A DNA stretch of 64,000 nucleotides from Rattus norvegicus (Eukaryota; Chordata; Mammalia; Rodentia; Muridae). The stretch is taken from positions 89,226,662 to 89,290,661 of the forward strand of contig NC_086027.1 of the NCBI RefSeq assembly GCF_036323735.1, in the 5' to 3' direction. Made by a program: the position numbers and the translations under genes. How positions within the stretch are numbered: the stretch's first letter is position 1; every line of letters begins with the position of its first letter. This document shows positions 31,811-42,449 of the stretch, in pieces. The notes below the pieces were generated by a model. It did no database searches. It was not told the DNA's origin and was given only the letters and a program-made list of their open reading frames with translations.

Positions 31811-33009
31811 GATACAGGAGAATTTAGGATATTTTTGCAGTTTATTAAGATGTAAAGTCAAGAAGAAAATGTCTGCTACAGGTAATATTTTAGTCATTTT
31901 CAACACCAAATTTAACAATGCTCTCATTATGCTTTCTTTGCAAGGATTCTTTTGCTGGATGACTTCATTGCTTGTAGGAAAACACTCTTTATCTTCAAGA
32001 AATACTCGCCTTGGCTAATTATTTCAAGTGGTGAGATGCCCTTAGATTTAGCGATGAGGATGAACTGCTATTGAGATTTCTGATTGAATCTGCTGTGGGA
32101 CAGAACTCTTATCCCAAATATAAGAGATGAACCATCACGCTTGGTTCTTTTATTGCTTTATATAAGCGACTGTTCAAAATGAACTGTGCAATTTTCTCTG
32201 CTGCATTGTATTAGAACAAAGAACGTTGTTCGTTCCCTAGACTACCGGGGCACATTGGACAAAGTAAAAGGGAATAGCAGGTTTCTCTGAATTTATTTAT
32301 TTTTTTTAAATAAAGAGCAGATATCTTTTGGTAGGAAAAGAAATAAGAATACCCAGTCATTCAGTTCTTGAAAGAGACGGTTGGTGTACTTACAAACAAG
32401 TCCCGAGTCTACTTCTGAAAGGACAAATAACATAAATGGTGGGAGTATCTGACTCCCGAGCCCAAGCTGATGCAGTCATAGGGATGTGGGTTCAAACAGT
32501 CCAGCTGGGCTGGAAACCATCAGATAGTCCCTGTTATCATAGTAGAGCTTGTGGGTGGAATAACCAGGCCCTGGCCATGGCTTCACCAGGCAGTGAGATC
32601 ACCTGCCTTTAGGGCTCTGACACATTGTTCAGAAGATAAGCAGAATTCTCATTTTGAAATATCCAGGATTACAACTCAGGGAAGAGACTTGGAATTTTTG
32701 ATTCACTCCTGGTTTACCTTTCAGGAAATTTGTTCTAGTTTTGGTTCAGAGGGCTCATCTGTGAAACTTTGTCAATGGCTATGGAGATGCAGAAGTTAAA
32801 GTAACAGAATATACAGACTTTCCTTGTCTTTGTGATGAACTAAAATAACTTCTACACATTAACATTTTATTCTTGTGTGTATTCAGTTCACATGCTTTGC
32901 CTCTGGAAGTGTTTATAAATTAAGCAAATGGCCATGGGTTTGTATAGGCAGCTATCCATCTACTGAACCATATAGAAACTAGTAATATAAGGTTATGGAG
33001 TTTTCACTA
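31811..33009. other. No features seen
   Basis: About 1.2 kb with no recognised gene or repeat. Confidence 0.4.
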
Positions 33010-33262
33010 TCCAATTCCTTCTGTGAAGCCACAATTATGCTTATACCTAAACCACACAAAGACCCAACAAAAATAGCTTCAGACCAATTTCCCTTATATC
33101 AATGCAAAAATACTCTATAAAATTCTCACAAACCTAATTCAAGAACACATTGAAATGATCATCCATCACGATCAAGTAGGCTTCATCCCAGGGATGCAGG
33201 GATGGTTTAATATATGGAAATCCATCAACATAATCCACTATATAAACAAAATCAAAGAAAGA
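33010..33262 (+). mobile_element. Orphan L1 ORF2 (RT region) fragment
   Basis: About 250 bp matching 43967-44218 of the full-length L1 (ORF2 codons about 505-590), including caagtaggcttcatcccagg. It has neither an L1 3' end nor a poly(A). Small deletions disrupt the frame. Confidence 0.85.
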
Positions 33263-33537
33263 TAAAGTTTTAAGAGTATCAGAAAAGCTGATGGACACCA
33301 ATTAAAAATAGTTAAAATTGCTGTGCTCATTTTATATTACCACTTTTCTCTATTTTTTAATTAAATAGTTACTTTTACAATTGGCTTTTTTGGGGATTAT
33401 AATTATACTAAAACTTTAATTTATAAACTAAGAAGAGATGATAAATGCACTTTAGTTATAGAGTTGAACTCTCATCTTCCATTCCAAATAATCACATTGA
33501 CTTTTCTGTCCCTGCAATAGTTTTAATGCTGTCCTTT
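33263..33537. other. AT-rich spacer
   Basis: Separates the orphan L1 fragment from the next L1. Nothing recognised. Confidence 0.35.
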
Positions 33538-34605
33538 CTTTTTTTTCCTCTATCTTTATTAAATTGGGTATTTCTTATTTACATTTCAATTGTTATTCCC
33601 TTTCCTGGTTTCCAGGCCAACATCCCCCTACCCCTCTCCCCTCCCCTTCCTTATGGGTATTCCCCTCACAACCCTCCCCCCATTGCCGCCCTCCCCCCAA
33701 CAGTCTAGTTCACTGGGAGTTCAGTCTTAGCAGGACCCAGGGCTTCCCCTTCCACTGGTGCTCTTACTAGGATATTCATTGCTACCTATGAGGTCAGAGT
33801 CCAGGGTCAGTCCATGTATAGTCTTTAGGTAGTGGCTTAGTCCCTGGAAGCTCTGGTTGCTTGGCATTGTTGTTCATATGGGGTCTCGAGCCCCTTCAAG
33901 CTCTTTCAGTCCTTTCTCTGATTCCTTCAACGGGGGTCCTATTCTCAGTTCAGTGGTTTGCTGCTGGCATTCGCCTCTGTATTTGCTGTATTCTGGCTGT
34001 GTCTCTCAGGAGCGATCTACATCCGGTTCCTGTCGGCCTGCACTTCTTTGCTTCATCCATCTTATCTAGTCTGGTGGTTGTATATGTATGGGCCACATGT
34101 GGGGCAGGCTCTGAATGGGTGTTCTTTCAGTCTCTGTTTTAATCTTTGCCTCTCTCTTCCCTGCCAAGGGTATTCTTGTTCCCCTTTTAAAGAAGGAATG
34201 AAGCATTCACATTTTGATCATCTGTCTTGAGTTTCATGTGTTCTGTGCATTTAGGGTAATTCGAGCTAATTTGGGCTAATATCCACTTATCAGTGAGTGC
34301 ATAGCATGTGTGTTTTTCTGTGATTGTGTTTCCTCACTCAGGATGATATTTTCCAGTTCCAACCATTTGCCCACGAATTTCATAAAGTCATTGTTTTTGA
34401 TAGCTGAGTAATATTCCATTGTGTAGATGTACCACATTTTCTGTATCCACTCCTCTGTTGAAGGGCATCTGGGTTCTTTCTAGCTTCTGGCTATTATAAA
34501 TAAGGCTGCTATGAACATAGTGGAGCATGTGCCTTTGTTATATGTTGGGGCATCTTTTGGGTATATGCCCAAGAGAGGTATGGCTGGGTCCTCAGGTAGT
34601 TCAAA
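33538..34605 (-). mobile_element. 5'-truncated L1 (3'UTR and end of ORF2)
   Basis: Reads as complement: an impure T-run, the C-rich complement of the G tract (33640-33705), the 3'UTR and the last ~340 bp of ORF2, ending near tcctcaggtagttcaa. It differs from the young copies at scattered sites and has no clear TSD, so it is older. Confidence 0.9.
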
Positions 34606-36324
34606 CAATTGATTTTTTGAGAAGGCAAGTGTGGCCACTCCCTAGCAGGCTGAACCCTAACAGTAGAGCAACACAGAGGGAGTTGTGGGCTTCATCTAGT
34701 CGGTTTGGCAGCTGCAGCAAGGCTCCTTCTAGTCTCAGTCTGTGTGCAGCTTATAGAGGATGCTGGTGGGAAGGTAGAGCATGGTGGTCAGAAGGGAAAG
34801 GTAAGACTTAAATTTGTAACTTCTTGTTTTTTATAAATGAGAAAGAAGGGTCCATGAAGCATCCACTGGCTTGCCCAGCCCCAAGACAAAGGGAGGTGTA
34901 TGGACTCAGTTAATTCTGGATGTTTTACCTACATTCCTGCTGGGTTCTTTAGCAGCTCAAAAACTTGCTCTAGAGTGACAATTAATATAAACTTCTGGTT
35001 TACAAACATAAGAGAATGAGTCAAGGGACTCAACTCTGACCTGGGGGGAGGTGTCAATGTCCAGAAGTTGTGTCTGAGCCATGTGTATTAATCTTATCAT
35101 AAAGCAAGTGGGAAGCTTACAAACTTCTTCAATAGGACACTCGGATCTTCCTGAAGCTTCTATCTATGAAATTGCACACTAATTTAGAAAGATACTTATT
35201 TTTTTATTAGAAAAATTATGGGTGAATAGGACAAATGGAATCTTCTGAGATATTTTGGGCAACATTAGAGAAAGTTTTACTTGTATTTACCTCAGATTAA
35301 AAAAAAAAAAACACACCGTTTTTCTCTGAGTGCGATGACGGTGCCCATACACCCAGACTAGAAGCAAGATTGCAGTCTTCAAACTTTGGGAGCGCCCTTG
35401 CCCAAGATACACAAAAAAAATACTAATGATCTCCAATGACTGAACCATGTTCTTGGTTTTCCCAGCATTCCTGGATGAGATGCAGGTTTTTTTTTTTCTT
35501 ATGTTTCTCTGGCTTTTTGTTTCAAAGCAGAAATAAAATACAAGCTGTGGGTCTTGACTATTTGTCTGATATGCCTTCCCCAACCTGTTCTCAGAAACAC
35601 ACAAAACTAATGGGTACTCATGAAAGCATTCTAGGGCAAAAATCTAATTAAAACACGCCATGAAGACTTGCTGTCTCGTGTCTTCCTATTTTCTTCTTTC
35701 TTCTGTGCTGGCAGTGCAAATCTGTCCTGGTAAAGTCTGTGGAGTTATTTTTTCCCTTCGTTTTGTACCAGGATGTAACAACATCATTAAGAAGAGAGCT
35801 GGAAGGCAAGAGACAGCTATTAGAATGGCACACATTCAGGGACTGTTGGCCTTGGTGTTGATGAAGCTGCGGAACAGACAGAACTCTCCTGCATCGTTGT
35901 TAGGAACATGAAATGAAACGGTCAATTCGAATAAGGCTCTGGCTGTTTCTGTAAAACTAAGATAGATGTATAATCTGCCACTTGACACAGTAATTTTGCT
36001 TCTGGGACCTGATGGAAAGGGGCAATGAGACATATAGTCAATGTTGATCCAAAATAACTCTGACCTGGAGGCAAGCCTTTCGAATTATCAACAAGTTAAA
36101 CAATGTACAGTATGTGCAGCCAGTGGACTACCTCAGCACCACAGAGGACAAACTCCTGATTTCATGCCCGCATGAATGTCAGGATTTTTATGCCAAATGA
36201 GAGAAGCCTTATATAAAATTTCAATTATAATTCCACTTACGCTGTGTTCTAAAATGCGAAAACCTGATTTGTGGATCCAAACAAGAAGCCAGACGTTAAA
36301 GAGTCGTGCATGCAATCTAAGCAC
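34606..36324. other. Mostly unassigned; possible MIR at about 34835-34925
   Basis: The stretch ataaatgagaaagaagggtc to cttgcccagccccaagac has the cadence of a MIR core but is too diverged to be sure. Elsewhere there are only A- and T-runs (35300, 35488). Confidence 0.3.
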
Positions 36325-36405
36325 ACTCAACGTTATTGAGGCACGAGAAGTGTAAAATTTGAGGACAGCCTGAGCAATAGCATGAGACCTCGAGTCAAAA
36401 GTAAA
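36325..36405 (+). mobile_element. B1-like SINE fragment
   Basis: The stretch attgaggcacgagaagtg, gaggacagcctgagcaatag, catgagacctcgagtcaaaa is the right half of a B1-type (7SL-derived) SINE, followed by A-rich sequence. Confidence 0.65.
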
Positions 36406-37524
36406 AAATAAAATGCGACCTTTCTGTTGTCGGTACCCACAGTGGTGTCCTCCAGCATCCTGGAGACCTGTCTGCGAGGGCGCCAGCCCAGATGCGTGGG
36501 TTAATCAGTGCGGGAGCCTCCTCTTGTGCCTGTGGCTACACACAAGGCCAGGTAAGGAGGTATGCGTTTGGAATGACTGTTCAGTTTTTTGTATGTGTCT
36601 CATTTGGAGGTACAATGCTCTTGCTTTTTTGCTTGGTAGCCTTTCGATCAAGGCATCCCCGACACAGTAAGTAGCAACAGTTTGCTCTGGTGGAGGATAG
36701 AGTTCACAGTTCCTGAATCCTGGGGTTGCGTCCTTTAGATGAGGGCCAGGTGATTAGGGTGCTGTCGTAATTGTAGGTTCTTCCAGGCCCCATTCATAAA
36801 GGGTCTTACTTCCTGTCTCAACAACAGAGAATGCCTGGCTGTGTGGCATTGTAACAGGGTCTGCAGAAGCCATTCTCGATAACTTCTGTAGAAGTAATTA
36901 TTGGCAAACAAAGTGGCCAACATAGAAAATTGTCACTACAGCGGTTTCTCACCTTGCAGCCAATGTTAAAAAAAATACCTGAATACCTCTGATTATCAGT
37001 TGACTTATGAATTTATCTGTTGAGACAGACACCAGATGACTTCTCTCATTTGATAGATAAGCTGCGAGGAAACAGATGAAAGTTGTGGCTTTCAGAATGT
37101 CATGATTGTGCTGTAGCCATGCACCTGCAGGCCCTCTTTCTTGTCTGCCTACTGTTAGGGAACTTTCTGGCGCAGGGCGTGGCCATTTGTATCCATTAGA
37201 GCACAGGAGAATTATGTATATTGTGTGTGCTCACTTTTTTTTTGCCCTCAGGTTCTAGGTGGGAAGACCCAGTGTTTCATCTGACTCTTGTCATGAGCTA
37301 TCTAGAAAGTCAACTGTGGCCGGGAAGGGTGTGATAATAACTTAACTACCTATATTCTGTTTTAGTGTGATGGTAGTGTTGTTATATACCATGAAACAGG
37401 GATGCTGCATTATACAAGATCATTTGCCAATTAAACTCTTAATTAATAATGTCCAGGTTGAAGGTTTAAAAGGAGGAGCTGTGTGGATGCCAGCAACTTA
37501 AGATTTATTTTTGAAAACTCTCAT
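36406..37524. other. No features seen
   Basis: Unique-looking sequence with short frames on both strands and no recognised product. Confidence 0.4.
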
Positions 37525-37528
37525 TACG

Positions 37529-37690
37529 TGGGTCTGGAGAGATGGCTCAGAGGTTAAGAGCACTGTCTACTCTTTCAGAGGTCCTGAGTTCAAATCGTAG
37601 CAACCACATGGTGGCTCACAACCATCTTTAATGGGCTCCAATGCCCTTTTCTGGTGTGTCAGTGTACTCATATAAATAAAATAATATGCA
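37529..37690 (+). mobile_element. B2 SINE
   Basis: Clear B2 head (gtctggagagatggctcaga, ggttaagagcactg), B-box region (gagttcaaatcgtagcaac), body and A/T-rich tail. Confidence 0.93.
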
Positions 37691-37704
37691 TAGATCTTTT
37701 TTTT

Positions 37705-37902
37705 AAAAAAACTGATTAATTCTGTATGTGTCGGCAAGTCTGTGAGTAGATCTGTGTGTGAGAGTGCAGCTGGCCAGAGAGGCCTTGGATCCCTGGGAAC
37801 TGGGATACTAGGTGGTGATAAAATGCCCAATGTGGGTATTGGAACCAAATTCAGTATAACAGCAGTGTGTGTTCTAAACCACTGATCAGTCTCTCCAGCC
37901 CC
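37705..37902 (-). mobile_element. B3 SINE
   Basis: The complement ends in the tRNA-related head (ctaaaccactgatcagtctc, tccagcccc), with the B3 body (tggccagagaggccttggat, ccctgggaactgggata) upstream. It lies tail to tail with the adjacent B2. Confidence 0.8.
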
Positions 37903-38026
37903 AGCTTAGAAAAATCATAAAATGAGATGGATGATGGATTATTACAGGACTGTATAGATTGATAGAAGTGTGATTACAAAGAAAATAGAGAAAATTACGA
38001 GTAGTGTAATGTATACTGAAGCATTA

Positions 38027-38042
38027 GTGGTGTGTATGTGCA

Positions 38043-38080
<38 letters not shown>

Positions 38081-38110
38081 CATGTGTGAGTGTGGGTGTA
38101 CGTGTGCCAG
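38027..38110. repeat. (TG)n tract with a CG core
   Basis: About 84 bp of alternating purine-pyrimidine, including gtgtgcgcgcgcgtgcatgt. Such sequence favours Z-DNA. Confidence 0.95.
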
Positions 38111-38149
38111 GATAATTGTACAGAGATTAGTGGACAGTGCTAGGAGTTC

Positions 38150-38385
38150 ACCTTTTTTTGTTACTTTTTATTTTTTTGAGGTAGGTCACCTTTGTTCGTT
38201 ATTGCAATGCATACCCCCAGGTTAGCTGTCCCAAGCTTCTGAAGAGTCTGCTCTCTCTGTCTTTTCTTTTACTGTAGCAAGATTTCAGACTTCCTGGCTT
38301 TATGCGAGCCCGAGGATTTGAATTCAGGCCTTCACACTTGTGTGGTAAGAGCATTGCACACTGAATCATCTCACTAGCCTCAAGT
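38150..38385 (-). mobile_element. Diverged tRNA-derived SINE (B3/B4-like)
   Basis: The complement of a SINE head is visible at the right end (gaggatttgaattcaggcct, aagagcattgcacactgaat, catctcactagcc), with a T-rich left end. Confidence 0.55.
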
Positions 38386-39677
38386 TATGCCTAAATAGCA
38401 AATTTTTTTATTACTGGAATCTTGTTACATTTACTCAACCCTTTTCAAACTGTATTATCAACTTGATCTTTTCTTCCTCTGAATTATTTTCCAAACTAGA
38501 GCAGACACTATATACTGTGACACTTGGTTATGCCTTTTTAGAACTGTGTAGGTAGTGTTTATCATCTTGACTTGGAGATGAACTTCAGGAGGGCAAATTA
38601 GTGATTGGATTGGATTGGATTGCTCTCAATTCTTCATCCCCGAATTCCCCCTCTAGTATTCACAACACTTAGAAGAGTGCTTACTTCAGGAGAATGTCTG
38701 CCAGTCCAACTAAGCTTTGACATACCCGTACATAGCAACCGGGGGCTCTTTTGTTATGCTCAGTGGAGTCTGTACTTTGTGCTTCAAGGAGGGCCTACCT
38801 CAGAGCACTACACCAGGCTGTTCCCTGGAGAGATTCCAGTTTCCATTTCATAATGCTGAATGTTCACTATTTATAGCTCAATTGTATTCATAAAGAAGCG
38901 AGGCCACGAGACATTGATAGAGTAGAGCCAAATGAAATTTCTCCAGCAAAGTAAACTCAGATTTATTGGGCTGCATTTGGCAGGTTTGTGGCATGGTTCT
39001 TCCCTTGGCATTCTTCAGAGACACCATGGCAGTGTGGGAAGCTGGTGAAACAAAGTGACATCTGTACTTGAAATCAACAGACACCTTTACCCAGAGACAG
39101 CAGTAGACCTTTGACAACAAAGTCATCATGGAGTGGTTTGCGTTAGGACTGCCTTTTTTGCCCAGGAACCCGCTGGTCTTGTCTTTATTCAGTGATTGAT
39201 GACCCTGTGGAGAGAGAATTGGGACTCTATGAGCTGCTCATCCCAGGAGCAACTCTAGGACTTATGGGCAGGAGTAATTAATCTACAATGAGGAGATAAT
39301 TAAAATCCAAGATCTAGATTGCAAAACTCAAAGGAGAAGAATGAAGTATCATACAGTGTTTCCTGCCTTTTCCATATTGAACTGATATTAATGATAGCTG
39401 GTCGAGCTCTCATTTGACAATATTTATCTACCATAACCACCGCTCATGCATCCGGGCTGCAGTAAGACTCACAGTGTAGCTGAGGATGCTCTTAATTTCC
39501 TAAGAAACATCTGGTTAGTGTGGTGCTGCAAGTTAAGCCCAGAGCTTCCTGCACAGTAGGCAAGCCCTCTGCTCACAGATTTAAATTTCCAGCTTCAGCT
39601 CCTGTTTTTTAAGCAAATGAGTTTTTTGGAACAAGTCAAAAACATAAAATGCAAGAATTTTTGCTGCCATTTCAGGG
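38386..39677. other. Mostly unassigned
   Basis: No gene recognised. A possible ID/B4 tail remnant (complement) lies near 39535-39602 (cacagtaggcaagccctctg). A short (TTGGA)n run is at 38604-38620. Confidence 0.35.
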
Positions 39678-39688
39678 GATAAAATTCT

Positions 39689-40267
39689 TTTTTTTTATTT
39701 TTTAAAATTTTTTATTAGATATATTTCTTTACTTACATTTCAAATGTTATTCCTCTTCCTGGTTTCCTGTCCATAAGACCCCACCCTTCCCCTCCCCCTC
39801 CCCCATACGGGTGTTCCCCCATACATCCCCCTTACTGCCCCCCCAAATTCCCCTGCACTGGGGGTCCAACCTTGGCAGGACCAAGGGCTTCCCCTTCCAC
39901 TGGTGCCCCAACAAGGCTATTCTCTGCTACATATGCAGTTGGAGCCCTGGGTCAGTCCATGTAGTATCTTTTGGTAGTGGTTTAGTCCCTGGAAGCTCTG
40001 GTTGGTTGGCATTGTTGTTCTTATGGGGTGGCAAGCTCCTTCAACTCTTTCAATCCTTTCTCTAATTACGCCCCCCTCAAGGGGGTCCTATTCACAGTTC
40101 AGTGGTTTGCTGCTAGCATTGACCTCTGTATTGGACATACTCTGGGTGTGTCTCTCAGGAGAGATCTATATCCGGTCCCTTTCTACATGAACTTTTTAGC
40201 TTCATCCATCTTATCTAGTTTTGGTGGCTGTATATATATGGGCCACATGTGGGGCAGGCTCTGAGGA
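39689..40267 (-). mobile_element. L1 insertion reduced to 3'UTR, with 11-bp TSD
   Basis: The repeat gataaaattct at 39678-39688 and 40268-40278 bounds it. It begins with a broken T-run, has the C-rich complement of the G tract, and stops inside the 3'UTR (ggggcaggctctgag). It is diverged from the young copies. Confidence 0.93.
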
Positions 40268-40278
40268 GATAAAATTCT

Positions 40279-40576
40279 AACCTAAACTCTTTTATTTCTA
40301 ACTCCAGAGCACGCTCATTATTCTTCACATCAGGAGGGTTTTGGGGGAGTCTGACTGTGTCCGTGAATTTCCTCAGCTCTGCTCATGTGGATAAAAGGTT
40401 TTTCTTCCCCGATACCCAGGGTGACTCATCAGTCGGTACAGGGTAAAACATATCTGTCTTTTATTTATTTATTTATTTATTTTTTGATTCCACAGTTCTA
40501 TGATTGTAACCTTTGAGATGATCCTCCCAAATGTACCAGACTTGGCAAAGAAATCCTCTTATTAAAATTACTTTTT
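40279..40576. other. Spacer with (TTTA)n at 40460-40482
   Basis: Short AT-rich spacer. Its right end (aaaattacttttt, 40564-40576) is the left target duplication of the full-length L1. Confidence 0.6.
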
Positions 40577-41316
40577 GACACCCGCGGATCCCGGCCCGCA
40601 GCAGCTCTCTGCTCCCAGACCCGGTGAGAGAGAGACCCAACCGCCTGGTCAGGTGGGCACTCCTGAGGCTGCAGAGCGGAAGAGACCACCAACACTGCTC
40701 ACCCCTGCCCACATCCCTGGCCCAAGAGGAATCTGTATAAGGCCTCTGGGCTCCCGTGGGGGAGGGCCCAGGAGCGGCAGGACACCTGCCTGAGACACCG
40801 CCGGAACCTGAAAGAAACAGACCGGATAAACAGTTCTCTGCACCCAAATCCCGTGGGAGGGAGAGCTAAACCTTCAGAGAGGCAGACAAGCCTGGGAAAC
40901 CAGAAGAGACTGCTCCCTGCACACACATCTCGGACGCCAGAGGAAAAAGCCAAAGACCATCTGGAACCCTGGTGCACTGAAGCTCCCGGAAGGGGCGGCA
41001 CAGGTCTTCCTGGTTGCTGCCACTGCAGAGAGCCCCTGGGCAGCACCCCACGAGCGAACTTGAGCCTCGGGACCACAGGTAAGACCAAATTTTCTGCTGC
41101 AAGAAAGCTGCCTGGTGAACTCAAGACACAGGCCCACAGGAACAGCTGAAGACCTGTAGAGAGGAAAAACTACACGCCCGAAAGCAGAACACTCTGTCCC
41201 CATAACTGACTGAAAGAGAGGAAAACAGGTCTACAGCACTCCTGACACACAGGCTTATAGGTCAGTCTAGCCACTGTCAGAAATAGCAGAACAAAGTAAC
41301 ACTAGAGGATAATCTG
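40577..41316 (+). promoter_or_regulatory. L1 5'UTR (promoter region)
   Basis: GC-rich. It starts at gacacccgcggatcccgg, the same point in the monomer where the chimaeric L1 passes from one repeat to the next, so the element has a single, shortened monomer and then a non-repeated tether (about 41120-41316). A 98-codon sense frame (40853-41149) and a 141-codon antisense frame (40699-41124) are open here and in the copy at 30264-31183. Promoter activity is inferred from the family. Confidence 0.8.
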
Positions 41317-42390
41317 ATGGCGAGAGGCAAGCGCAGGAACCCAAGCAACAGAAACCAAGACTACATGGCATCATCGGAGCCCAATTCTCCCACCAAAACA
41401 AACATGGAATATCCAAACACACCAGAAAAGCAAGATCTAGTTTCAAAATCATATTTGATCATGATGCTGGAGGACTTCAAGAAAGACATGAACACACTTA
41501 GGGAAACACAGGAAAACATTAATAAACAAGTAGAAGCCTACAGAGAGGAATCACAAAAATCCCTGAAAGAATTCCAGGAAAACACAATCAAACAGTTGAA
41601 GGAATTAAAAATGGAAATAGAAGCAATCAAGAAAGAACACATGGAAACAACCCTGGATATAGAAAACCAAAAGAAGAGACAAGGAGCTGTAGATACAAGC
41701 TTCACCAACAGAATACAAGAGATGGAAGAGAGAATCTCAGGAGCAGAAGATTCCATAGAAATCATTGACTCAACTGTCAAAGATAATGTAAAGCGGAAAA
41801 AGCTACTGGTCCAAAACATACAGGAAATCCAGGACTCAATGAGAAGATCAAACCTAAGGATAATAGGTATAGAGGAGAGTGAAGACTCCCAGCTCAAAGG
41901 ACCAGTAAATATCTTCAACAAAATCATAGAAGAAAACTTCCCTAACCTAAAAAAAGAGATACCCATAGACATACAAGAAGCCTACAGAACTCCAAATAGA
42001 TTGGACCAGAAAAGAAACACCTCCCGTCACATAATTGTCAAAACACCAAACGCACAAAATAAAGAAAGAATATTAAAAGCAGTAAGGGAAAAATGTCAAG
42101 TAACATATAAAGGGAGACCTATCAGAATCACACCAGACTTCTCGCCAGAAACTATGAAGGCCAGAAGATCCTGGACTGATGTCATACAGACCCTAAGAGA
42201 ACACAAATGCCAGCCCAGGTTACTGTATCCAGCAAAACTCTCAATTAACATTGATGGAGAAACCAAGATATTCCATGACAAAACCAAATTTACACAATAT
42301 CTTTCTACACATCCAGCACTACAAAGGATAATAAATGGTAAAGCCCAACATAAGGAGGCAAGCTATACCCTAGAAGAAGCAAGAAACTAA
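41317..42390 (+). CDS. L1 ORF1 protein (RNA-binding chaperone), intact
   Basis: 357 codons from MARGKRRNPSNRNQDY to YTLEEARN with no stop or frameshift. The domains appear in the order known for L1 ORF1p: a basic N-terminus (1-20), a long coiled coil (about 48-150, Glu/Lys-rich heptads) that makes the trimer, an RRM (about 177-260, RRSNLRIIGIEE), and a C-terminal domain (about 264-345, with RPIRITPDFS and RLLYPAKLSI). In the family it coats L1 RNA in the cytoplasmic RNP and acts as a nucleic-acid chaperone. The start is supported by the family N-terminus. It is the only intact retrotransposon gene in the window. Transcription from this locus is not shown by sequence. Confidence 0.95.
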   Translation: MARGKRRNPSNRNQDYMASSEPNSPTKTNMEYPNTPEKQDLVSKSYLIMMLEDFKKDMNTLRETQENINKQVEAYREESQKSLKEFQENTIKQLKELKMEIEAIKKEHMETTLDIENQKKRQGAVDTSFTNRIQEMEERISGAEDSIEIIDSTVKDNVKRKKLLVQNIQEIQDSMRRSNLRIIGIEESEDSQLKGPVNIFNKIIEENFPNLKKEIPIDIQEAYRTPNRLDQKRNTSRHIIVKTPNAQNKERILKAVREKCQVTYKGRPIRITPDFSPETMKARRSWTDVIQTLREHKCQPRLLYPAKLSINIDGETKIFHDKTKFTQYLSTHPALQRIINGKAQHKEASYTLEEARN

Positions 42391-42449
42391 TCGTCTTGGC
42401 AACAAAACAAAGAGAATGAAAGCACACAAACATAACCTCACATCCAAAT

